Source: Clostridia bacterium
GTDB lineage: Bacteria > Bacillota > Clostridia > TANB77 > CAG-508
Length of the DNA stretch: 6,644 nucleotides
Direction: 5' to 3'
Assembly: GCA_900772235.1 (NCBI GenBank)
Contig: CAAGQX010000064.1
Coordinates: 1 to 6,644 of the forward strand
The notes under the pieces were generated by a model. That model searched no databases. It was not told the DNA's origin and saw only the letters and a list, made by a program, of their open reading frames with translations. Position numbers and translations under genes: made by a program. Every line of letters begins with the position of its first letter. The stretch's first letter is position 1. Positions 1-4,805 of this stretch are shown here, piece by piece.

Positions 1-58
1 GTGTTAAACAATAGAAGGTACTCAAACTATATATTTTTCAAAAGTTTGTGACATATGA

Positions 59-86
59 TTGACTAACCTACACCACAAATTACAAT
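59..86 (+). promoter_or_regulatory. Candidate upstream promoter for the Ig-like membrane protein cluster
   Basis: TTGACT (59-64) matches the -35 consensus at five of six positions, and TACAAT (81-86) matches the -10 consensus at five of six, with a 16-base spacer. It lies upstream of the better promoter at 103-132 and points the same way, so the cluster may have tandem starts. The region is AT-rich, which makes chance matches common. This is a sequence match only. Confidence 0.35.
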
Positions 87-102
87 TTTTCATATGCAAT
101 TA

Positions 103-132
103 TTTACAAAAAGACTTTAAATATGATATAAT
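103..132 (+). promoter_or_regulatory. Vegetative-type promoter for the three-gene cluster
   Basis: TTTACA (103-108) and a perfect TATAAT (127-132) are separated by 18 bases. A TG dinucleotide one base before the -10 box (124-125) makes it an extended -10 element. Transcription would begin near 139, giving a leader of about 20 bases that contains only the ribosome binding site before the ATG at 161. This placement argues against translation starting at the in-frame TTG at 59, which would lie upstream of the transcript. Confidence 0.72.
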
Positions 133-146
133 TTACTATATATGTG

Positions 147-156
147 AAGGAAGAGG
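147..156 (+). promoter_or_regulatory. Ribosome binding site that sets the start of the Ig-like protein
   Basis: A purine-rich stretch, AAGGAAGAGG, ends four bases before the ATG at 161, with its AAGG part ten to eleven bases away. It supports 161 rather than the TTG at 59, and no comparable site precedes the next in-frame ATG at 209. Confidence 0.7.
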
Positions 157-160
157 TAAT

Positions 161-1150
161 ATGAATCAAATCTTATCGAATAATGACTATAATAATAATT
201 ATAATAAAATGGATACAAAAAAAATAATTATAATTTTTTGTGCAGCTATTATTTTAATAGCAATCATAATTGCTTCTGTGGCATTTTCTAATTACTATAA
301 AAAGAAAAAACAAATAGCTAATTATCCTACTCCACAAATTGAAATTGTAAAAGACCAAGATGATGAAACAAAAGTAGCAATAAAAGTTGAATCTACTGAT
401 GGATTAAATTATATAATATATACTTGGGATGATGGCAAAGAAAACCGAGTAAATAATTTAAATGCTTCCAAGACTTTTGAAAGAATCATTGATATTCCTC
501 AAAATGCTACTAACAATTTAAAAGTACAAGCTGTTTCAATAAATGGAATAATGGGAGAAAAAACAGAAACGTTTGAGTTAGACATAGACACAGACAAACC
601 TAAAATAGATTCTATAACAATTGTTAATTCAAAATTAAGAGTAGAGGTTTCTGACGAAACAGGCATTGATTACTTAGCATATAAATGGGAAAATGAAGAA
701 GAACAAATAGTTAAAGCAGATGAAAATAATAATCAAACATTTAGTACGGAATTAGAAATTAAAAGAGGAACATATGAGCTACAGCTAAGAGTAGTAGATA
801 TTAATGGAAATGAAGAGAAAATATCTAAACTTATAACAGGAGTTAAAGAACCAGAAATAGATGTAACCAGATACGACAATGTAGTTAATATAATTGTTTC
901 GCACGATATGGGATTTAAAAGAGTAGAGTTCTTAATAAATAATGATTTATATGTATATGACGAGAATTTATCTGAATATAGCGAAGATACAAAAGAACTT
1001 AACTTTGATTTTCCATTAAAAGAAGGAGAAAATGTAGTAAGAGTTAAAGCATATAGTTTAGAAAAATTATCATCAGAAAACAATGATAGCTTAGACAATT
1101 ATGCTGCAAAAACATTTTCAGGAAAATGTACATATGAACCACAACAATAA
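161..1150 (+). CDS. Single-pass membrane protein with three Ig/FN3-like repeats, function unknown
   Basis: The product has 329 residues and I do not recognise it as a named family. It begins with a short asparagine-rich tail (residues 1-16), followed by lysines and one strongly hydrophobic helix (about 21-43). A KKKK stop (47-50) follows the helix, and the rest is a soluble acidic region. The topology is most likely N-terminus inside and the bulk outside, anchored by the uncleaved helix. The soluble part contains three imperfect repeats of about 85-95 residues (roughly 57-143, 147-227, 230-325). Each has a segment like GLNYIIYTW, GIDYLAYKW or GFKRVEFLI, and later a strand-turn such as LKVQAVSING, LQLRVVDING or VVRVKAYSLE. 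This pattern is typical of beta-sandwich modules in clostridial surface proteins. No catalytic motif, sortase signal or lipobox is seen. It is the first gene after the promoter and ends 23 bases before the GGDEF gene. A binding or scaffold role at the envelope is an inference. Confidence 0.82.
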   Translation: MNQILSNNDYNNNYNKMDTKKIIIIFCAAIILIAIIIASVAFSNYYKKKKQIANYPTPQIEIVKDQDDETKVAIKVESTDGLNYIIYTWDDGKENRVNNLNASKTFERIIDIPQNATNNLKVQAVSINGIMGEKTETFELDIDTDKPKIDSITIVNSKLRVEVSDETGIDYLAYKWENEEEQIVKADENNNQTFSTELEIKRGTYELQLRVVDINGNEEKISKLITGVKEPEIDVTRYDNVVNIIVSHDMGFKRVEFLINNDLYVYDENLSEYSEDTKELNFDFPLKEGENVVRVKAYSLEKLSSENNDSLDNYAAKTFSGKCTYEPQQ

Positions 1151-1163
1151 AAAACAAAAGATT

Positions 1164-1167
1164 GGAG
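1164..1167 (+). promoter_or_regulatory. Ribosome binding site that sets the start of the GGDEF protein
   Basis: GGAG lies six bases before the ATG at 1174. An in-frame TTG at 1162 overlaps this site and has no site of its own, so ATG at 1174 is the supported start. Confidence 0.75.
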
Positions 1168-1173
1168 AAAAAA

Positions 1174-2106
1174 ATGATAAAACAAATTTATGTTTTTGAT
1201 ACTACAATAAAATTATTAAATGACTTACGAGAAATGTTTAAAGAAGATAAAACATTTAAATTTAAATGTGTAGAGTCGCAAAAAATCGACTGTGTTTTAA
1301 AGGAAATACCAGATGTAATTATTATAAATGAAGATAATTTAAAAGATAAAGTATTAGACTTGTGCTCTAGAATTAGAAACGACTCAGATAACACAATTAC
1401 ACCAATAATAGTATTATCGTCAAATGAAAAATTTGAACATAAATTAGAAATAATAAAAAATTCAGTAGAATATTTTGTAGAGAAATCATTAGGAGAAGAA
1501 TACTTATATTATACAATAAAAAATGTTGCAAGACTGCTAACTGTAAATAGAACAGTAAGTCCTCTTACTGGTTTGCCTGGAAATGTAAAAATCCAATCAG
1601 AACTTAAGAAAAGGCTATCTTTGAAAGAAACATTTACAGTGTTATATTTAGATTTAGACAATTTTAAATCTTACAATGATGTTTATGGCTTTGTAAGAGG
1701 AGATGAAATTATAAAACTTACGGCAAGAACTATAATAAATAACGTATATAAGTTGCAAGATTCAAACACTTTTGTTGGGCACATTGGTGGAGACGATTTT
1801 GTTGCAATATTAGATGAAAATGTGGATTATGAGGCTGTGTGCCAAGATATAATTGCAGAGTTTGATGCTAATGTTAAAAAGTATTTCAACCAAGAGGATT
1901 TAGAAAAAGGATATTTAGAAATTCAAAATAGAAGAGGCATAATGGAAGAATTTCCACTAACAGCATTATCTATTGGTGTTGTAGTAGCAGAAGAAGGCAG
2001 GTTTACAAATATATTAGAAATAGGAGAAGTTGGAGCACAGGTTAAACACTTGGCAAAATCAACACAGGGAAGCTGTTATGCAGTAAATAGAAGAGTAAAT
2101 GAATAA
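1174..2106 (+). CDS. Receiver-like/GGDEF protein, possible diguanylate cyclase (GGDDF variant)
   Basis: The product has 310 residues and no membrane segment, so it is cytoplasmic. Residues 1-120 have the length and pattern of a response-regulator receiver (YVFD at 6-9, PIIVLSS at 77-83, FVEK at 101-104). However, the phospho-acceptor position in PDVIIIN is Asn52 rather than Asp, so normal phosphorylation is unlikely. Residues 129-310 form a GGDEF domain. SPLTGLPGN (129-137) opens it. The metal/substrate motif DLDNFKSYND has Asp160 and Asp162, and GD follows at 176-177. The signature is GGDDF (205-209), and LSIGVV is at 265-270. The fourth signature residue is Asp instead of the usual Glu. The RxxD product-inhibition site normally five residues before the signature is absent (DSNT instead). 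About 20 extra residues lie before LSIGVV, ending in FPL, as I recall for a TGLPGN subgroup of GGDEF proteins. Synthesis of c-di-GMP from two GTP is the family activity; here it is plausible but not assured. It is probably cotranscribed with the gene before it. Confidence 0.9.
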   Translation: MIKQIYVFDTTIKLLNDLREMFKEDKTFKFKCVESQKIDCVLKEIPDVIIINEDNLKDKVLDLCSRIRNDSDNTITPIIVLSSNEKFEHKLEIIKNSVEYFVEKSLGEEYLYYTIKNVARLLTVNRTVSPLTGLPGNVKIQSELKKRLSLKETFTVLYLDLDNFKSYNDVYGFVRGDEIIKLTARTIINNVYKLQDSNTFVGHIGGDDFVAILDENVDYEAVCQDIIAEFDANVKKYFNQEDLEKGYLEIQNRRGIMEEFPLTALSIGVVVAEEGRFTNILEIGEVGAQVKHLAKSTQGSCYAVNRRVNE

Positions 2107-2114
2107 TAAATAAT

Positions 2115-2150
2115 AAAGAACCTTCATATAAATAATATGGAGGTTTTTTT
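2115..2150 (+). terminator. Terminator-like hairpin whose 3' arm contains the amidase Shine-Dalgarno
   Basis: AACCTTCATAT (2119-2129) pairs with ATATGGAGGTT (2135-2145) over eleven base pairs, including one T-G wobble, around a five-base loop. Seven T's (2144-2150) run directly up to the ATG at 2151, giving the form of an intrinsic terminator. Outer A/T pairs can lengthen the stem to 2115-2149. The same 3' arm holds GGAGG (2139-2143), seven bases before the ATG, which is the only good ribosome binding site for the amidase. Folding would therefore hide that site as well as possibly ending transcription. It may be a true terminator for the GGDEF gene with partial read-through, or a control point for the amidase; sequence cannot decide. 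Confidence 0.65.
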
Positions 2151-2855
2151 ATGATTGTATTAAAAAAGAAAAGGATAGGAATGATTTTTCTATCTTTAAT
2201 AATTTCTCTCTCATTTGCAACTATTATAAATAAAAATGAAAGTGTAGAAACAATGGCTTGGGCAAGTGAAAGCAAAGTAATTGTATTAGATGCAGGCCAC
2301 GGAATTCCAGATGAAGGCGCACAAAGCGATGAAGGAATAACAGAAGCCAGTATAAATTTATCTATAGCAAAAAAAGTACAAAAGCTTCTAGAAGAAGCAG
2401 GAAATACAGTTATATTAACAAGAAAAGATGAAAATGCAATATATGATGAAGGATGCACTACAATAAGAGAAATGAAGGTTTCAGACATAAAAAATAGAGT
2501 GAAAATAGGAAATGAATCTTCAGCAGATATTTTTGTATCAATACATTTAAACAAAATTCCACAAAAACAATACTGGGGTTGGCAAACATTTTTCAAAGAA
2601 AACAATGAAGATAGTAAAAAGTTGGCTACAAGCATACAAGAAGGCTTAAGTAATACAATAGATAAGAAAAACAAAAGAGTACCTCTAAAAATTAAAAATA
2701 TTTATATAGTAGATCATGTAAATATTCCTATAACAATAGTAGAATGTGGATTTTTATCAAATGAAGAAGAAGAAAAACTTTTGCAAACAGATGAATATCA
2801 AAACAAATTAGCACAAGGTATATATTTAGGAATTTTAAAGTATTTTAGTAACTAA
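2151..2855 (+). CDS. cwlD: CwlD-like N-acetylmuramoyl-L-alanine amidase (spore-cortex type)
   Basis: The product has 234 residues, the usual size for CwlD. A positively charged start and hydrophobic segment (about 5-27) form a signal peptide or signal anchor, so the enzyme acts outside the cytoplasmic membrane. The rest is a single Amidase_3 domain with the zinc ligands His50 (LDAGHG), Glu65 (TEASINLSIA) and His132 (VSIHLN), and the catalytic Glu198 (IVECGFLSN), all present. The order of motifs, including the WQTFF segment (144-148) after VSIHLN and the C-terminal YLGILKYF, fits CwlD better than larger autolysins, and no cell-wall-binding repeats follow. In spore formers CwlD removes the peptide from muramic acid so that PdaA can make muramic-delta-lactam, the mark read by germination lytic enzymes. 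This role is known for the family and inferred here. The SD GGAGG at 2139-2143 lies in the hairpin upstream. No intrinsic terminator is seen immediately after the gene. A general vegetative Amidase_3 enzyme is the alternative. Confidence 0.87.
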   Translation: MIVLKKKRIGMIFLSLIISLSFATIINKNESVETMAWASESKVIVLDAGHGIPDEGAQSDEGITEASINLSIAKKVQKLLEEAGNTVILTRKDENAIYDEGCTTIREMKVSDIKNRVKIGNESSADIFVSIHLNKIPQKQYWGWQTFFKENNEDSKKLATSIQEGLSNTIDKKNKRVPLKIKNIYIVDHVNIPITIVECGFLSNEEEEKLLQTDEYQNKLAQGIYLGILKYFSN

Positions 2856-2878
2856 AGCTACGATGTATTTTGCAAGAA

Positions 2879-2935
2879 TACCCCATCCCTTTTGACAGCT
2901 TTAACAGTAAAACCGACCACCCTGCATAGTGACTA
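2879..2935. other. GC-richer block in the intergenic spacer, possible repeat or element remnant
   Basis: The stretch after the amidase gene changes abruptly from AT-rich sequence to roughly half G+C, with runs such as CCCCATCCC (2881-2889) and CCGACCACCC (2913-2922), then returns to AT-rich sequence at about 2935. A TAAAGCT/AGCTTTA inverted repeat (2853-2859 and 2897-2903) and the short palindrome TAGTGACTA (2927-2935) fall in or next to it. No reading frame of credible length with a ribosome binding site covers it. It could be a dispersed repeat, a remnant of a mobile element or a small structured RNA; I cannot choose among these. Confidence 0.35.
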
Positions 2936-2957
2936 TTTAAAACATTTAGTATATAAT
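2929..2957 (+). promoter_or_regulatory. Candidate promoter for the acyl-CoA synthetase gene
   Basis: A perfect TATAAT -10 box (2952-2957) lies 17 bases after GTGACT (2929-2934), which keeps the TGAC core of the -35 consensus. The transcript would begin near 2964 and carry a 75-base leader that includes the palindrome at 2997-3014. The -35 match is only four of six and overlaps the palindrome TAGTGACTA. AT-richness makes false positives likely. Confidence 0.45.
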
Positions 2958-2993
2958 AATATAAAGATAGTGTAAAGCAATCTATGAAAAATG

Positions 2994-3016
2994 TAGGGGC
3001 GATTTTAATCGCCCGC
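2994..3016. repeat. GGGCGATT/AATCGCCC palindromic repeat unit
   Basis: TGTAGGGGCG-type sequence followed by a palindrome: GGGCGATT (2997-3004) and AATCGCCC (3007-3014) are perfect inverted copies around two bases. It stands out by its GC content from the flanking AT-rich DNA. From memory, TGTAGGGGCG...CGCCCGC palindromes are scattered between genes in many clostridial and gut Firmicutes genomes, so I call it a REP-like unit. A weaker outer pair, CTATG (2982-2986) and CATAG (3025-3029), encloses it. In the mRNA it would form a hairpin ending 13 bases before the AGGGGG ribosome binding site (3028-3033). Confidence 0.5.
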
Positions 3017-3038
3017 ACTTCGAACATAGGGGGAAATT

Positions 3039-4751
3039 ATGAGAGAAAAAATAAAAAATATACCGAAATTTGAAAATATTAAAGAATTACTATATCACTC
3101 GGTTAGTAAGTATGCAAATAACATTGCTTTTACAGTTAAAAATAAAGTAGGAAAAGAAGTTAAATACATAGATTATACATATACAAAATTATTAGAAGAT
3201 ATAAACTCATTTGGAAGTTCATTATACAAACTAAATTTAGAAAACAAAAAGGTTGCAATAGTGGGTTCTAATAGTTATGAGTGGGTTATATCTCACTTAG
3301 GAGTACTACTTGGGGGAATGGTATCGGTTCCTTTAGACAAAGGCTTACAATTAGAAGAATTGGAAAACTCTTTAATTAGAAGTGAAGCAGAAGCAATTGT
3401 TTTTGATGAAAAATTAAAAGATACAATAGAAGAAATAAAAAAAGCCAATAAAACTAAAATAAAAAATTTTATTTGCTTTACAAAACAAGATGAATATTTA
3501 GATGTACATCAATTAATAGAAGAAGGAAAAAAAGAATTAGATGAAGGTTATACAAAATATCTAGATTGCAAAATAGATTCATATAAAATGAGTATTTTAC
3601 TTTTTACTTCAGGAACAACTTCGAAATCTAAAGCAGTAATGTTAAATCAAAATGGAATTGCAACTAATATATACGATATGCAAAAAGTAGAAAACTTTTT
3701 ACCAACAGATGTAAATATAGCATTTTTACCATATCATCACATTTTTGGTTCAACTGGAATGTTAGTAATGCTTGCAAGTGGAATGAAAACAGTATTTACA
3801 GATGGATTAAGATATATAAAACAAAATTTAGTAGAATATAAAGTATCTTTGTTTGTAGGTGTGCCAGTATTAATAGACAAAATGTATAGTTCAATAATGA
3901 AAGAAATAGATAAACAAGGAAAAACAAAACTTATTAATACAGCAATAAAGATAAGTAATGCATTAAGGAAAGTTCATATTGACCTAAGAAAACAACTATT
4001 TAAACCAATAAACAATGCACTTGGCGGAAATATGAGATTCATAATTTCTGGCGGAGCACCATTAGATAAAAAAGTAGCAAAATGGTTTAATGATGTAGGA
4101 ATATTGCTAGTTCAAGGATATGGACTTACAGAAACATCACCAGTAATAGCAGCAGAAAATGAAAAAGCAATAAAATATGGCTCGGTTGGGTTGCCAATGG
4201 AAAGCACTACTGTAAAAATTGAAAATAAAGATAAAGAAGGAATAGGAGAAATAGTAGTAAAAGGACCTAATGTAATGCTTGGCTATTATCAAAACGAAGA
4301 ACAAACAAATGAAGTATTAAAAGAAAATTGGTTCCACACAGGAGATTTAGGGTATTTAGATAAAGATGGATTCTTATTTATTACAGGAAGAAAAAAAGAT
4401 TTAATCGTTTTAAAAAATGGCAAAAAAGTTTTCCCAGAAGAATTAGAAACACTAGTAAATAGGCTAGAAGAAGTGGAAGAATCTTTTGTTTACGGTATGC
4501 CAACTGAGAATAATGAAGATAATATAAAAGTTTCTGTAAAAGTTGTATATAATGAAGATGTAGTAAAGAAAAAATACGGAGATATTGACCCAAAAGAATT
4601 ATATGAAATAATTTGGAATAAAATTAAAGAAATAAACAAAACATTACCAAAATATAAATACATAAAACATATGACAATAACAAAAGAACCACTAATAAAA
4701 ACAACAACAAACAAAATAAAAAGAAATGAAGAAATGAAAAAAATTGAATAA
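3039..4751 (+). CDS. AMP-forming acyl-CoA/acyl-acid synthetase (long-chain fatty acid-CoA ligase family)
   Basis: The product has 570 residues and is a full-length ANL-superfamily adenylating enzyme, closest to the FAA1-type long-chain acyl-CoA synthetases. The motifs appear in order. The phosphate loop is TSGTTSKSKAV (190-200), with Lys198 kept but the usual glycines replaced by Ser195 and Ala199. SGGAPLD is at 337-343 and YGLTET at 361-366. HTGDLG (433-438) has the ribose-binding Asp436. GRKKDLIVLKNGKKVFPEELE-type hinge residues occupy 450-470. TTTNKIKR at the C-terminus supplies the likely catalytic Lys559. No membrane helix, carrier-protein or acyltransferase domain is fused. The family converts a carboxylic acid and ATP to an acyl-AMP, then usually an acyl-thioester with CoA; the acid used here cannot be read from sequence. 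AGGGGG (3028-3033) lies five bases before the ATG. It is separated from the amidase by 183 bases and probably has its own promoter. No beta-oxidation gene is adjacent, so a role in lipid synthesis or repair is as likely as degradation. Confidence 0.9.
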   Translation: MREKIKNIPKFENIKELLYHSVSKYANNIAFTVKNKVGKEVKYIDYTYTKLLEDINSFGSSLYKLNLENKKVAIVGSNSYEWVISHLGVLLGGMVSVPLDKGLQLEELENSLIRSEAEAIVFDEKLKDTIEEIKKANKTKIKNFICFTKQDEYLDVHQLIEEGKKELDEGYTKYLDCKIDSYKMSILLFTSGTTSKSKAVMLNQNGIATNIYDMQKVENFLPTDVNIAFLPYHHIFGSTGMLVMLASGMKTVFTDGLRYIKQNLVEYKVSLFVGVPVLIDKMYSSIMKEIDKQGKTKLINTAIKISNALRKVHIDLRKQLFKPINNALGGNMRFIISGGAPLDKKVAKWFNDVGILLVQGYGLTETSPVIAAENEKAIKYGSVGLPMESTTVKIENKDKEGIGEIVVKGPNVMLGYYQNEEQTNEVLKENWFHTGDLGYLDKDGFLFITGRKKDLIVLKNGKKVFPEELETLVNRLEEVEESFVYGMPTENNEDNIKVSVKVVYNEDVVKKKYGDIDPKELYEIIWNKIKEINKTLPKYKYIKHMTITKEPLIKTTTNKIKRNEEMKKIE

Positions 4752-4757
4752 TAAATT

Positions 4758-4787
4758 TTTTCAGAGGCGTACATTACGCCTCTAAAA
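4758..4787. terminator. Hairpin between convergent genes, terminator-like but with reversed T/A flanks
   Basis: AGAGGCGTA (4763-4771) and TACGCCTCT (4775-4783) form a perfect nine-pair stem with a CAT loop. The hairpin sits in the 54-base gap between the stop codons of the synthetase and fhs genes, where a shared terminator is expected. On both strands, however, T's precede the stem and A's follow it (TTTTTT at 4756-4761, AAAA at 4784-4787). Neither transcript therefore has the U-run after the hairpin that intrinsic termination needs; the T and A tracts instead could extend the stem past a bulged C (4762). Position supports a role at the ends of both mRNAs; mechanism is uncertain. Confidence 0.5.
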
Positions 4788-4805
4788 TATTATAAACAAT
4801 AGATA

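Noticed and set aside
23..48. CAAACT/AGTTTG inverted repeat as a terminator or operator
   Set aside because: Only six pairs with a 14-base loop and no U-run after it.
1..51. Open frame at the left edge ending in TGA at 49-51, a possible end of an upstream gene
   Set aside because: Only 16 codons with no protein-like motif; nothing distinguishes it from chance.
59..160. In-frame TTG at 59 as the start of the Ig-like protein
   Set aside because: It lies upstream of the best promoter's -10 box and lacks a ribosome binding site; ATG at 161 has a good one, and the extra 34 residues look like translated promoter DNA.
733..1098. Minus-strand open frame opposite the Ig-like gene
   Set aside because: Antisense shadow; serine/leucine-rich translation without motifs or a start signal.
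2042..2674. Long minus-strand open frame opposite the amidase and GGDEF genes
   Set aside because: It is the shadow of the amidase coding strand, with a hydrophobic serine/phenylalanine-rich composition typical of antisense frames and no ribosome binding site.
2892..2897. Perfect TTGACA as a -35 box
   Set aside because: No acceptable -10 sequence lies 16-18 bases downstream; the region there is GACCAC-like and GC-rich.
2845..3027. Sixty-residue minus-strand frame across the spacer
   Set aside because: It runs over the palindromic repeat and GC-rich block and has no convincing ribosome binding site or recognisable domain; better explained as read-through of repeat DNA.
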